This document shows, piece after piece, positions 55,757 to 64,000 of a DNA stretch of 64,000 nucleotides. Within the stretch, counting starts at the first letter, position 1; each line of letters starts with the position of its first letter. A model generated the notes under the pieces. That model saw nothing but the letters and a program-made list of their open reading frames with translations. It made no database searches and was not told where the DNA came from. This DNA comes from [Clostridium] fimetarium (GTDB lineage: Bacteria > Bacillota > Clostridia > Lachnospirales > Lachnospiraceae), in contig NZ_FOJI01000001.1 of NCBI RefSeq assembly GCF_900111235.1, positions 248,001-312,000 on the forward strand, given 5' to 3'. A program made the position numbers and the translations under genes.

Positions 55757-56530
55757 ATGATTACAAGTACAAGTAATAGCCAAGTAAAATATCTGGTACA
55801 ATTACAAAACAAAACGAAAATCAGAAAAGAAAACAAAGAATTTGTAGTTGAAGGTATTAAAATGGTGGAAGAGGCACCTAAAGATCGAATTATTAAGATA
55901 TATGTTTCTGAACATTTCGTGAAAGCGAATGAAGAAACGGTCAATAATTTTGGCGTGGAGTATGAAATCGTAAGTGATAATGTATTTTCTCAGATATCAG
56001 ACACGAAAACTCCGCAAGGTATTTTGGCAATCGTAAAAATGTTGGATTATTCGATGAATGATTTAATGAATAATATTCCACTTATTGTTATTATTGATAA
56101 TCTCCAAGACCCAGGTAATTTAGGTACTATAATTAGGACGGGTGAGGGCGCTGGAATTAGCGGAGTGCTAATGAGCTCAAATACAGTGGATATATATAAT
56201 CCTAAGACGATTCGTTCAACAATGGGTTCTATCTTTAGAGTACCGTTTGTATATGAAAATGATTTCTTAGATGCAATTGACTTTATCAGAAATAAAAATA
56301 TTACAATATATGCTGCTCATTTAGATGGGAAAAATAGCTATACAGCAGAAAAATACAGTGGTCCATCCGCTTTTTTAATTGGTAATGAAAGCAATGGATT
56401 ATCAGAGGAAGCTGCAAGTAAAGCGGATGTTTTAATAAGAATCCCAATGTGTGGAAAAGTAGAATCATTAAACGCTGCAATAGCAACAACGGTTTTGTTA
56501 TATGAAGCCAAGCGCCAACGAGATAATTAA
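55757..56530 (+). CDS. TrmH/SpoU-family rRNA or tRNA 2'-O-methyltransferase
   Basis: A 257-residue SPOUT-class enzyme. The N-terminal substrate-binding part (SNSQVKYLVQLQNKTKIRKENKEFVVEG) precedes the knot domain with IDNLQDPGNLGTIIRTGEGAG, LIGNESNGL and IPMCGKVESLNAAIA, the three SpoU motifs. It uses S-adenosylmethionine; the RNA target is not known. ATG 55757 follows GGAGAT. An in-frame extension into the 33-base repeats (TTG 55658) is possible but lies at the end of the pfkA terminator and is unlikely. Confidence 0.9.
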   Translation: MITSTSNSQVKYLVQLQNKTKIRKENKEFVVEGIKMVEEAPKDRIIKIYVSEHFVKANEETVNNFGVEYEIVSDNVFSQISDTKTPQGILAIVKMLDYSMNDLMNNIPLIVIIDNLQDPGNLGTIIRTGEGAGISGVLMSSNTVDIYNPKTIRSTMGSIFRVPFVYENDFLDAIDFIRNKNITIYAAHLDGKNSYTAEKYSGPSAFLIGNESNGLSEEAASKADVLIRIPMCGKVESLNAAIATTVLLYEAKRQRDN

Positions 56531-56588
56531 TATATTTAACAATATTTTACAATGATTTGGATTACCTTTAAATTGTTAAAACGTCCTA

Positions 56589-56621
56589 AACCCCCATAAA
56601 CACTGGATAATTTGGGGGGTT
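56589..56621. promoter_or_regulatory. C/G-tract inverted repeat overlapping the -35 of the 56733 gene
   Basis: AACCCCC (56589-56595) and GGGGGTT (56615-56621) pair; the last two bases of the second arm are the first TT of the -35. There is no T tract, so it is more likely an operator than a terminator. Confidence 0.45.
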
Positions 56622-56648
56622 GACAAAGAAATTTAACTTTGGTACAAT
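56620..56648 (+). promoter_or_regulatory. Sigma-A promoter of the cell wall hydrolase gene
   Basis: TTGACA (56620-56625) and TACAAT (56643-56648) with a 17-base spacer. Transcription would start near 56655, giving a leader of about 80 bases. Confidence 0.85.
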
Positions 56649-56732
56649 AATTTTGTAACAAATTTAACAATTCTGTAACAATTAAAAACGATATTCATAA
56701 AATAAATTATGAGTATACGTAGGAGGTAATTT

Positions 56733-57968
56733 ATGATACTTAAAAGTAGAAAGGTAGCAATATATTTTGGATTAGCAATCATTATGATGATGATGCCGAT
56801 TCTCCCAGCTACAATTACTGCAAGTACAACTAGTGAGCTCAAACAAAACGATAACATTGATACAAATGAAAGAACGGCGTCTTATGTAGAAACCGCAAAA
56901 AACTTGGTGGCTAGTAATCAAGATGAAGATAAAAATCTTAAAAAGTGTTTATTTAATGGAAAGGCAATTGCTTCGGCAGAGTTATACGTTGAAGTAAAAG
57001 CATCTCCAGAAGATTCTTCTGAAACTGTAGGTAAGTTATTTGAATTTAATATTGCTGATGTTTTAGAACAGAATTATGCATGGACGAAGATTAGCTCAGG
57101 AAACATAATAGGATATGCTAAGACTGCAATGCTTTGCTTTGATGAGGAAGCACAAGCGGTAGCCCAGTTGGAAACATCTATTACTGGAAGTGTTATTACA
57201 GATAGCACATCTGTATATTCTAATACGACAGAGAATGCTGAGATTATCAATTCATTAACAGTAGGAACACCAGTAACACCAGTAGAATTTATTGGTGATT
57301 ATATTGTAGTGAAATTAGACGATAATGTTCTTGGATATATTATTAAATCAAATATTTCAATTGATTATGGATTTCAGAATGGATTAACAATTGCTGAAGA
57401 GGAAGCGAAAATCGCTAAGGAAGCAGCAGATGAAGCAGCAAGAGTTAAAGCTGAACAAGATGCGAGAGCGGCAGAGGAAGCAAGGATTCAAGCAGCAGCA
57501 GCTGCAAAGGCAAAACAGGAAGCGATTAGACAGCAAGTTATTCAAAGGACAAAAGCTGGTACGGATTTCACATATAATCCTACAATGCAAGTATCCGATA
57601 GCGACATTTGGCTTATGGCATGTATTATTGATTGGGAATCGGGTTGGCAGCCATATGAAGGTAAATTAGCAGTTGCCAATATAATACTCAATAGAGTTAG
57701 AAGCTCTAGATATGCTAATTCTGTAAGCGGCGTTGTATATGCAAGAAATCAGTTTAGTGGCGTATGTGATTCATCAGGAAATCCTTCAGCTAAATTTGCT
57801 GAAAGACTTGCAGCTGGTCCTAGAACAGATGAATGTATTAAAGCAGCATTGCAAGCACTTTCAGGTGTGAATAACGTATCTAACTATACAGCCTTTATTA
57901 CTACAGGCTCTGCAAATTATTCTGCATATTCTGATTTTATGGTTATTGGAGATCATTGTTTTTATTAA
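56733..57968 (+). CDS. Secreted cell wall hydrolase, SH3-like repeats plus SleB-type catalytic domain
   Basis: A 411-residue exported protein. The signal peptide (residues about 1-30) is followed by two bacterial SH3-like wall-binding segments (about 80-210), an Ala/Glu-rich coiled coil (about 222-270) and a C-terminal Hydrolase_2 domain. That domain has DWESGWQPYEGKLAVANIILNR with the catalytic Glu, and NQFSGVCDSSGNP. The family includes spore-cortex-lytic SleB and CwlJ. Outside the spore context it probably remodels peptidoglycan. Its own promoter and a strong terminator make it monocistronic. Confidence 0.9.
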   Translation: MILKSRKVAIYFGLAIIMMMMPILPATITASTTSELKQNDNIDTNERTASYVETAKNLVASNQDEDKNLKKCLFNGKAIASAELYVEVKASPEDSSETVGKLFEFNIADVLEQNYAWTKISSGNIIGYAKTAMLCFDEEAQAVAQLETSITGSVITDSTSVYSNTTENAEIINSLTVGTPVTPVEFIGDYIVVKLDDNVLGYIIKSNISIDYGFQNGLTIAEEEAKIAKEAADEAARVKAEQDARAAEEARIQAAAAAKAKQEAIRQQVIQRTKAGTDFTYNPTMQVSDSDIWLMACIIDWESGWQPYEGKLAVANIILNRVRSSRYANSVSGVVYARNQFSGVCDSSGNPSAKFAERLAAGPRTDECIKAALQALSGVNNVSNYTAFITTGSANYSAYSDFMVIGDHCFY

Positions 57969-57993
57969 AATAATACTTATTAGATCTAAAAAT

Positions 57994-58025
57994 AAAAGTG
58001 TGGTGATTCTACCACACTTTTTTTT
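57994..58025 (+). terminator. Terminator of the cell wall hydrolase gene
   Basis: A perfect 11-base stem AAAAGTGTGGT / ACCACACTTTT (57994-58004 with 58011-58021), a six-base loop and a long T tract. Confidence 0.92.
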
Positions 58026-58043
58026 GAAAATAAACTTAAATGA

Positions 58044-58061
58044 TATGCATAAATATGCATA
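58044..58061. promoter_or_regulatory. Perfect ARG box upstream of argF
   Basis: TATGCATAAATATGCATA fits the ArgR/AhrC consensus TNTGNATWWWWATNCANA at every fixed position. A weaker half-box-like sequence follows near 58068. ArgR/AhrC repression by arginine is predicted. It lies just upstream of the promoter. Confidence 0.8.
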
Positions 58062-58081
58062 AAAAACTTATAAATATACAC

Positions 58082-58110
58082 TTGACTACTCCTAAATAAT
58101 ATAGTAAGGT
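58082..58110 (+). promoter_or_regulatory. argF promoter
   Basis: TTGACT (58082-58087) and TAAGGT (58105-58110) with a 17-base spacer; the -10 is weak. It lies 20 bases after the ARG box. Confidence 0.6.
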
Positions 58111-58149
58111 ATAAATATATTTTCTTGTTATATGATTGAGAAAGAAATT

Positions 58150-58216
58150 TGCGAAAGCACACAAATAGGATTTCCAATAATCCTAATTAAAGATGTGCGA
58201 AAGCACACAGATAGGA
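58150..58216 (+). repeat. Duplicated GNRA-hairpin/Shine-Dalgarno module in the argF leader
   Basis: A 21-base block TGCGAAAGCACACARATAGGA occurs at 58150-58170 and 58196-58216 with one mismatch. The second copy makes a perfect TGTGC-GAAA-GCACA hairpin (58194-58207). Each ends in the Shine-Dalgarno-like TAGGA, the second being the real argF site. Confidence 0.8.
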
Positions 58217-58222
58217 GCTAAT

Positions 58223-59215
58223 ATGAATTTAAAAGGACGTCATTTTTTAACATTGAAGGATTTTACTCCGGATGAGATTGAGTATTTATTAAATCTTTCA
58301 GCTGAGTTAAAGGAAAAAAAGAAAAATGGAATTATTGAACAAAAATTAATTGGCAAGAACGTTGCACTTATATTTGAAAAGACAAGTACAAGAACTCGTT
58401 GTTCATTTGAAGTGGCTGCTCATGATCTCGGAATGGGTGTTACATATCTTGATCCACAGGGATCTCAGATAGGTAAAAAGGAAAGCATTGCAGATACTGC
58501 ACGTGTTCTTGGAAAAATTTATGAAGGAATTGAATACCGTGGTTTTGGACAAAATATTGTTGAAGAGCTTGCAAAATATGCAGGTGTACCAGTCTGGAAC
58601 GGATTAACGAATGAATATCATCCAACACAGATGTTAGCAGATCTGTTAACTATTCGTGAAAAACTTGGCAAGTTAAAAGGAGTTAAGCTTGTATATATGG
58701 GTGATGCAAGATATAATATGGGTAATTCATGGATGATAGCATGTTCTAAGATGGGCATTGATTTTACAGCATGTGCACCGAAAGAATACTTCCCAGCTGC
58801 TGATTTGGTGGAAGAATGTAAGAGATATGCGGCTGAAAGTGGAGCTGCAATTACACTTTTAGAAGATGTCGAAGTGGCAACAAAGGATGCAGATGTCATA
58901 TATACTGATGTTTGGGTCTCAATGGGTGAACCAGATGAAGTTTGGGCTGAAAGAATTAAAGCGCTAATGCCATATCAGGTTAACAAGAAGGTAATGGATA
59001 ATGCATCAAAAGATGCAATTTTTATGCACTGCTTACCAGCATTTCATGATTTAAAGACTAAGATAGGAAAAGAAATCTATGATAAATTTGGTTTTAATGA
59101 GTTGGAAGTAACCGATGAAGTATTTGAATCAGAGCAATCTGTAGTTTTTGATGAATCAGAAAATAGAATGCATACAATAAAAGCTGTAATGGCTGCAACG
59201 CTTGGTGCATATTAG
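58223..59215 (+). CDS. argF: Ornithine carbamoyltransferase
   Basis: A 330-residue enzyme joining ornithine and carbamoyl phosphate to citrulline. Carbamoyl-phosphate binding is shown by STRTRCSFE, ornithine binding by the HPTQM region and the C-terminal HCLPAFHD with the active-site Cys. ATG 58223 follows TAGGAG and removes a spurious ten-residue in-frame extension. A perfect ARG box upstream favours the biosynthetic role (argF) over the deiminase pathway. Confidence 0.95.
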   Translation: MNLKGRHFLTLKDFTPDEIEYLLNLSAELKEKKKNGIIEQKLIGKNVALIFEKTSTRTRCSFEVAAHDLGMGVTYLDPQGSQIGKKESIADTARVLGKIYEGIEYRGFGQNIVEELAKYAGVPVWNGLTNEYHPTQMLADLLTIREKLGKLKGVKLVYMGDARYNMGNSWMIACSKMGIDFTACAPKEYFPAADLVEECKRYAAESGAAITLLEDVEVATKDADVIYTDVWVSMGEPDEVWAERIKALMPYQVNKKVMDNASKDAIFMHCLPAFHDLKTKIGKEIYDKFGFNELEVTDEVFESEQSVVFDESENRMHTIKAVMAATLGAY

Positions 59216-59239
59216 TAATAGTAAGAAAGGGAGCCAACA

Positions 59240-59536
59240 ATGTATTATTATACTGCAAAGGGTACTTACAGAAAAACTAAAACGACAATTGACATTCTGA
59301 TTTTAATAATGACAGCTCTAATGATAGGTTTATTTGTTTCCATCATCTTCTGGAAAAGCATGCGTGGCATGTTGTTTCCTACAATATGCCTTTCAGGTGC
59401 GATTGTAAATGCGCTTGATGCTATTAAAAGTTTCATCAATAGCAAAAAGAGGGCTGGAATTGTGTTGACGTGTATTTCTATTATGCTGGTGATTTTTGCT
59501 GCGTTATGTTGGGGTGTTACATTACGTACATTATAA
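59240..59536 (+). CDS. Small membrane protein, unknown
   Basis: A 98-residue protein with three hydrophobic helices (about 18-38, 45-62 and 72-93), a positively charged N-terminus and a SKKR loop. It has a good ribosome binding site (AAAGGGAG). I do not recognise a motif; it may belong to a Lachnospiraceae DUF family. It sits between argF and birA with short gaps. Confidence 0.6.
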   Translation: MYYYTAKGTYRKTKTTIDILILIMTALMIGLFVSIIFWKSMRGMLFPTICLSGAIVNALDAIKSFINSKKRAGIVLTCISIMLVIFAALCWGVTLRTL

Positions 59537-59593
59537 ATTGGTGAGTGAGGAGAATATCTCTTGCTAAAGTAAGTTACAAGAATAGGGAAGAAA

Positions 59594-60574
59594 ATGAAAA
59601 CCAAAATATTAAAAGTGTTAAGAAATTCGGATAAGTATATTTCAGGTCAAAGTATTTGTGATGAGTTAGGGATATCCCGTACAGCTGTTTGGAAATATAT
59701 GAATCAGTTGAAGGAAGATGGTTATGGGATAGAAGCAACTCAAAACAAAGGCTACAATATTACAAAGTATCCAGATGTATTGACTGAGGTTGAACTCGGA
59801 AGCCTATTTGAAACTGCATTTTTTGGAAATAAAATCTATTTCTATGATGAAATTGATTCAACCAATAATGAGGCTAAGAAAAAAGCGGAAGATGGTGCGA
59901 AGCAAGGAACACTTGTAATAGCAGAATGTCAGAATGGCGGTAGAGGAAGACGTGGGAAAAAATGGATATCACCTAGTGGAAGTGGCATTTGGATGTCATT
60001 CGTTTTAAAACCTACAATTCATCCATATGGTGCATCAATGATCACATTGGTTGCAGCATTATCAGTTGTTAGTGCACTTAAAAACATAAAAGGTTTGGAA
60101 TGTAACATAAAATGGCCTAATGATATTGTTGCAAATGGCAAAAAAATATGCGGAATCCTTACAGAAATGAGTTCAGAACTTGATGCAGTTAACTATGTTA
60201 TTATAGGAATAGGTATTAATATCAATAGTACAGAGTTTGATGAAGAAATTAGTGATATTGCTTCATCAGTATTTTTAGAAACAGGACTGACGATTAAAAG
60301 AAGCCAAGTAGTGGCGGATTTTGCAAAATACTTTGAAAAATATTACAGCATATTCATGCAAACGCAGGATCTGAGGGGATTGATTGATGAGTATAATGGA
60401 TTGTTAGTGAATGTTGGAAAAGAAGTTAAAATCAATAACATAAATAGTCAATTTATTGGAAATGCTATTGGAATTAATGACAAAGGTGAACTCCTTGTTA
60501 AAAAGCAAGATGGAAGCGTTGAAAAAGTCATAGCAGGCGAAGTTTCAGTACGTGGATTATACGGTTATGTGTAG
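59594..60574 (+). CDS. birA: Biotin--protein ligase / biotin operon repressor
   Basis: A 326-residue enzyme that attaches biotin to acyl-CoA carboxylase carriers. The N-terminal winged helix (SGQSICDELGISRTAVWKYM) makes it the bifunctional repressor type. The catalytic domain carries GRGRRGKKW and IKWPNDI for biotinyl-AMP formation, with a C-terminal SH3-like domain. Confidence 0.94.
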   Translation: MKTKILKVLRNSDKYISGQSICDELGISRTAVWKYMNQLKEDGYGIEATQNKGYNITKYPDVLTEVELGSLFETAFFGNKIYFYDEIDSTNNEAKKKAEDGAKQGTLVIAECQNGGRGRRGKKWISPSGSGIWMSFVLKPTIHPYGASMITLVAALSVVSALKNIKGLECNIKWPNDIVANGKKICGILTEMSSELDAVNYVIIGIGININSTEFDEEISDIASSVFLETGLTIKRSQVVADFAKYFEKYYSIFMQTQDLRGLIDEYNGLLVNVGKEVKINNINSQFIGNAIGINDKGELLVKKQDGSVEKVIAGEVSVRGLYGYV

Positions 60575-60588
60575 AGAGGAAATTTATT

Positions 60589-60921
60589 ATGTACGAAGAT
60601 AAAATTGTATTGTGTGTTTCTAATGCATATGAAAAAAAATATTATATGAATGATGCGTTTGCATCCCTTCCTGATGATATTAAAGACAGACTTAAAATTC
60701 TTTGTGTGTTATTTACAGAAGAGGTTGGTGGAATCCTGAGGCTTGAATATTCAGAAGATGGCACATTGATGTTTGCCTCACAGGCGGATGAAGGCGATTT
60801 GTTATATGATGATATTGCATGTGGTTTGAAGATTAAGCAGATTCAGAGGAAAGAGGAAGAGCTACTTACTTCTCTTGAACTTTTTTACAAAGTATTTTTC
60901 TTAGGCGAAAAGTATGAATAA
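60589..60921 (+). CDS. Hypothetical protein, possibly DUF6145
   Basis: A 110-residue soluble protein without Cys clusters or membrane segments. It contains YYMNDAFASLPDDIKDRLKI and LTSLELFYKVFFLGEKYE. I associate this with a small Lachnospiraceae family (DUF6145), from memory only. It lies 14 bases after birA and probably shares its transcript. The function is unknown. Confidence 0.55.
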   Translation: MYEDKIVLCVSNAYEKKYYMNDAFASLPDDIKDRLKILCVLFTEEVGGILRLEYSEDGTLMFASQADEGDLLYDDIACGLKIKQIQRKEEELLTSLELFYKVFFLGEKYE

Positions 60922-60974
60922 AGCGAATCGAAGATTCGCTATGACAATATTTGCGTTTGCAACGCAAATATGTC
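60922..60974 (+). repeat. Two adjacent hairpins before dusB
   Basis: AGCGAATC/GATTCGCT (60922-60940, three-base loop) and GACA(A)TATTTGCGTT/AACGCAAATATGTC (60943-60974, one bulged A). Neither is followed by a T tract, so they are not obvious terminators. Confidence 0.7.
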
Positions 60975-61023
60975 TAAAAGTATGAATGATTTAGAAAAAA
61001 TTAATATATAATTTGGAGTACGG

Positions 61024-61986
61024 ATGCAAATAGGAAATGTTGAAATTAAAAATAATGTAATATTAGCACCAATGGCAGGCGTGACGGACCTGCCTTTTCG
61101 ATTATTATGTAAGGAGCAGGGTTGCGGAATGCTATATTCAGAGATGATAAGCGCAAAAGCAATTCTGTATAATAATAAAAATACAGAAGATCTTTTAAAA
61201 GTCACATCTGATGAAAATCCTATTGCAGTTCAATTGTTTGGAGCGGATCCCAAAATCATGGCAGAAATTGCTAAAATAATTGAAGAGCGTTCATTTGATA
61301 CTATAGATGTAAACATGGGATGTCCAGTACCAAAAGTCGTTAATAATGGTGAAGGCTCGGCACTGATGAAGAATCCGAAACTTGTTGGAGAAATAATTAG
61401 CGCAATGACAAAAGCCGTTAAGAAGCCAATTACAGTAAAAATCAGAAAAGGGTTTAATGACCAATTGATAAATGCACCTGAGATAGCACATATTATTCAA
61501 GAATCAGGAGGAGCAGCAGTTGCGGTACATGGAAGAACAAGAGAAGAATATTATTCTGGTACTGCTGATTGGGACATTATCAGACAAGTAAAAGCGCGTG
61601 TTTCAATTCCCGTTATAGGAAATGGAGATATATTTTGTGTTGAAGATGCCGTTAAGATGATTCAAGCAACAGGCTGCGATGGAATTATGGTGGGAAGAGG
61701 CGCAAGAGGAAATCCATGGATTTTCAATCGAATTAACCACTATATGAAAACAGGAGAAATTTTGAATAAACCGTCACTTGAAGAAAGTAAAGAGATGATA
61801 CTAAGGCATGCTAGACTTTTAATTGAGTATAAGGGCGAGTTTACTGGGATCAGAGAAATGCGAAAACATTTTGGGTGGTATACATCAGGTTATCCTCATT
61901 CAGCTGCACTTCGAAATGAAGCGAATCTTATTGAAAGTTATTCAGAACTAGAAGAAATTGTTAACACGAGACTGTCGTTATATTGA
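61024..61986 (+). CDS. dusB: tRNA-dihydrouridine synthase
   Basis: A 320-residue flavoenzyme reducing uridines in tRNA. The FMN/tRNA-binding TIM barrel has APMAGVTDLPFR, MGCPVPKVVNNGEGSALMKNP with the active-site Cys, and GRTREEYYSGTADWD. ATG 61024 follows GGAG. The promoter of greA overlaps the last codons. Confidence 0.94.
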   Translation: MQIGNVEIKNNVILAPMAGVTDLPFRLLCKEQGCGMLYSEMISAKAILYNNKNTEDLLKVTSDENPIAVQLFGADPKIMAEIAKIIEERSFDTIDVNMGCPVPKVVNNGEGSALMKNPKLVGEIISAMTKAVKKPITVKIRKGFNDQLINAPEIAHIIQESGGAAVAVHGRTREEYYSGTADWDIIRQVKARVSIPVIGNGDIFCVEDAVKMIQATGCDGIMVGRGARGNPWIFNRINHYMKTGEILNKPSLEESKEMILRHARLLIEYKGEFTGIREMRKHFGWYTSGYPHSAALRNEANLIESYSELEEIVNTRLSLY

Positions 61987-62011
61987 CATTCCTGTATAGA
62001 TGGGATATAAT
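61983..62011 (+). promoter_or_regulatory. Consensus sigma-A promoter of greA(-lysS)
   Basis: TTGACA (61983-61988) overlaps the dusB stop codon; TATAAT (62006-62011) follows after exactly 17 bases. Both hexamers are perfect. The leader to greA is about 125 bases and contains a weak CTC...GAG hairpin near 62080-62107. Confidence 0.92.
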
Positions 62012-62143
62012 GTTTCGATGTTAGCGTGGAAACAAAAGAAAATTTATTTTATAGGAAATAGTAACCAATAAAGTAAAAACACTCTGTAGGATCGTTGTTC
62101 CTTAAGAGAATTATATTTATGTTTAGAAAGGTGTAATGGGGAT

Positions 62144-62626
62144 ATGGCAGAGAAAAAGAACATTCTAACCTATACTGGTTTGAAGAAGTTAGAGGATGAA
62201 TTACAAACTTTAAAGGTTGTTAAAAGAAAAGAAGTTGCTCAAAAAATCAAAGAAGCACGAGAACAAGGCGATTTATCTGAAAATGCTGAGTATGATGCAG
62301 CAAAAGATGAGCAAAGGGATATAGAAGCAAGAATTGAAGATATAGAAAAAATATTAAAGAATGCAGAAGTCGTAGATGAAGATGAAGTTGATATTGGAAA
62401 AATCAGTGTTGGCTGTATCGTAACGGTTTTTGATTTTGAATTTAGTGAAGAAGTTGAATTCGCTATCGTAGGTTCAACTGAATCTAACAGTTTAGCAAAT
62501 AGGATCTCTAATGAATCACCAGTTGGAGCTGCACTATTAGGTAAAAGAATCGGAGAGTTAGTTAAAGTTGAAACACAAGTGGGTGATTTTGAATACAAAG
62601 TGGTTTCAATTAGAAAATCTAATTAG
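62144..62626 (+). CDS. greA: Transcription elongation factor GreA
   Basis: A 160-residue factor that rescues backtracked RNA polymerase by stimulating transcript cleavage. The N-terminal coiled coil has the tip residues D-L-S-E-N-A-E-Y (DLSENAEYDAAK). The C-terminal FKBP-like domain ends with ESPVGAALLGKRIGE. Ribosome binding site AAAGG. Confidence 0.96.
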   Translation: MAEKKNILTYTGLKKLEDELQTLKVVKRKEVAQKIKEAREQGDLSENAEYDAAKDEQRDIEARIEDIEKILKNAEVVDEDEVDIGKISVGCIVTVFDFEFSEEVEFAIVGSTESNSLANRISNESPVGAALLGKRIGELVKVETQVGDFEYKVVSIRKSN

Positions 62627-62664
62627 ATTAAATTATATATGTTTTACAAAAAGGAGTGAAAGTC

Positions 62665-64000
62665 TTGGCTGAACAAAAAAACGAGCAACCGGTAGATATT
62701 AACGAACAGATTCAGGTTCGTAAAACAAAATTACAGACATTGCAAGAAAATGGGAAAGATCCATTTACGATTATGAAATATGATGTTTCTAATCATACAT
62801 TAGAAATCAAAGATAACTTTGAAGCACTTGAAGGAAAAACAGTTACCATTGCAGGAAGATTGATGGCCAAACGAGTTATGGGCAAGGCTTCTTTTTGTAA
62901 TGTTCAAGACTTAAAAGGCAATATTCAGTTATATGTAGCAAGAGACAACGTGGGTGAAGATTGTTATGCTGATTTCAAGAAGTTTGATTTGGGAGACATT
63001 GTTGGCGTCCAGGGTGAGGTATTTAAAACGCAGAAGGGTGAGATTTCAATTCATGCTACAGAAGTAAAGCTTCTCTCGAAGAGTTTACAAATTTTGCCTG
63101 AAAAATATCACGGTCTTAAAGATACAGATATGCGTTACAGACAAAGATATGTAGATCTGATTGTTAATACGGAAGTGAAAGAAACATTTATAAAACGTTC
63201 TCAGATTATTAAAGAAGTCAGAACATTTTTAGATGGTAGAGAATATATCGAAGTTGAAACACCTATTCTTGTTCCTAATGCAGGCGGTGCTGCTGCGAAA
63301 CCATTTACCACATATTATAATGCGTTAGATGAAGATGTTCATTTGAGAATTTCATTAGAATTATATCTGAAAAGACTTATCGTTGGTGGACTTGAAAGAG
63401 TATATGAAATAGGAAGAGTATTCCGTAATGAAGGTCTTTCAGTACGTCATAATCCAGAATTTACTTTGCTTGAATTATATCAGGCATATACAGATTATTA
63501 TGGAATGATGGATTTAGTGGAAGATTTATTTCGAACAGTTTCTAAAAATGTACTTGGTACAACAACAATTTCTTATGAAGGCGTTGAGATTGATTTGGCA
63601 AAACCGTTTGAAAGAATCACAATATTAGATGCTGTTAAAAAGTATGCAAACGTGGATTTTTCAACAATTAATAGTGATGAAGAAGCGAAGGCAATTGCAA
63701 AAGAACATCATATTGCGTTTGAAAATAGACATAAGAAGGGTGATATACTTAACCTTTTCTTTGAAGCATTTGTAGAAGAACAATTGGTTCAACCTACATT
63801 TGTTATGGATCATCCAGTTGATATTTCTCCACTTGCAAAGAGAAAACCATCAGATCCAGAATACACAGAAAGATTCGAGCTTTTTGTAACTAAGAGAGAA
63901 TTAGCAAATGCATTCTCAGAGTTGAATGACCCAATTGACCAAAGAGGAAGATTTGAGGCACAGGAAGCTTTGAAAGCTGCAGGAGACGAAGAAGCGAATA
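62665..64000 (+). CDS. lysS: Lysyl-tRNA synthetase, class II (3' end outside window)
   Basis: About 445 codons are visible of an expected 490-500; the frame is open at the right edge. The start is TTG 62665, eight bases after AAGGAG. An N-terminal OB-fold anticodon-binding domain (TVTIAGRLMAKRVMGKASF) precedes the class II core: motif 1 near RYVDLIVN, motif 2 RVFRNEGLSVRHNPEFT. It lies 38 bases after greA, a common pairing. Confidence 0.95.
   Translation, partial: MAEQKNEQPVDINEQIQVRKTKLQTLQENGKDPFTIMKYDVSNHTLEIKDNFEALEGKTVTIAGRLMAKRVMGKASFCNVQDLKGNIQLYVARDNVGEDCYADFKKFDLGDIVGVQGEVFKTQKGEISIHATEVKLLSKSLQILPEKYHGLKDTDMRYRQRYVDLIVNTEVKETFIKRSQIIKEVRTFLDGREYIEVETPILVPNAGGAAAKPFTTYYNALDEDVHLRISLELYLKRLIVGGLERVYEIGRVFRNEGLSVRHNPEFTLLELYQAYTDYYGMMDLVEDLFRTVSKNVLGTTTISYEGVEIDLAKPFERITILDAVKKYANVDFSTINSDEEAKAIAKEHHIAFENRHKKGDILNLFFEAFVEEQLVQPTFVMDHPVDISPLAKRKPSDPEYTERFELFVTKRELANAFSELNDPIDQRGRFEAQEALKAAGDEEAN

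Overview
The window is a low-GC, AT-rich bacterial chromosome segment that looks like an anaerobic Firmicute of the Lachnospiraceae / Clostridium cluster XIVa type. This is inferred from gene content: class III ribonucleotide reductase (NrdD/NrdG), radical-SAM enzymes, HprK with an HPr-like protein, the rapZ-whiA cluster, strong AGGAGG-type ribosome binding sites and TTGACA/TATAAT promoters. No rRNA, tRNA, CRISPR array, prophage or intact insertion sequence was seen.

Layout. 1-6.5 kb: membrane proteins, a B12-binding radical SAM protein, a Ca2+/H+ exchanger, a D,D-carboxypeptidase and a DUF4422 protein. 6.6-13.2 kb: cold-shock protein with a structured leader, a 13-codon Cys/His/Tyr mini-ORF followed by an attenuator-like hairpin and a GGDEF protein, a cobalt/nickel ECF transporter (cbiMQO), an ACT-domain protein behind an elaborate leader RNA, and a tandem-HD (HD-GYP) protein. 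13.2-24.5 kb: a metal locus centred on copper: BFD-like ferredoxin, copper chaperone, two-MBD CopA ATPase, duplicated-repeat lipoprotein, FtrD-like DUF2318 protein, an HMA-TauE/SafE-cupredoxin fusion and an OmpR/HK two-component pair. A reverse-strand TetR-GNAT-MCP block interrupts it. 24.6-30.7 kb: NrdR-box-controlled nrdD, a separately encoded glycyl-radical domain, nrdG, a CorA transporter, then a redox-flavoured group (hemerythrin, Crp/Fnr regulator, C_GCAxxG_C_C protein). 30.8-38.8 kb: a heterodimeric ABC exporter, a three-gene ABC-2 exporter on the reverse strand, and a DUF2974 hydrolase. 38.8-39.3 kb: a gene-free convergent gap holding two 161-nt giant hairpins in opposite orientation. 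39.3-64 kb: housekeeping genes (pyrG, ftsH, uvrC, hprK, glucokinase, murB, rapZ, whiA, an HPr/Crh-like gene, dnaE, pfkA, an rRNA/tRNA methyltransferase, a SleB-like hydrolase, argF, birA, dusB, greA, and lysS cut off by the window edge).

The strongest unusual signals are: (1) the pair of equal-length long hairpin elements at 38858-39018 and 39143-39303, whose stems differ by multiple compensatory base-pair changes while the internal loops are conserved; (2) an apparently split NrdD whose glycyl-radical domain is a 53-codon separate gene; (3) a roughly 150-nt structured leader before an ACT-domain gene; (4) a Crh/HPr-like protein with Asp in place of the phosphorylatable His15; (5) a repeat element family at 50.4-50.8 kb with a diverged copy near 17.2 kb.
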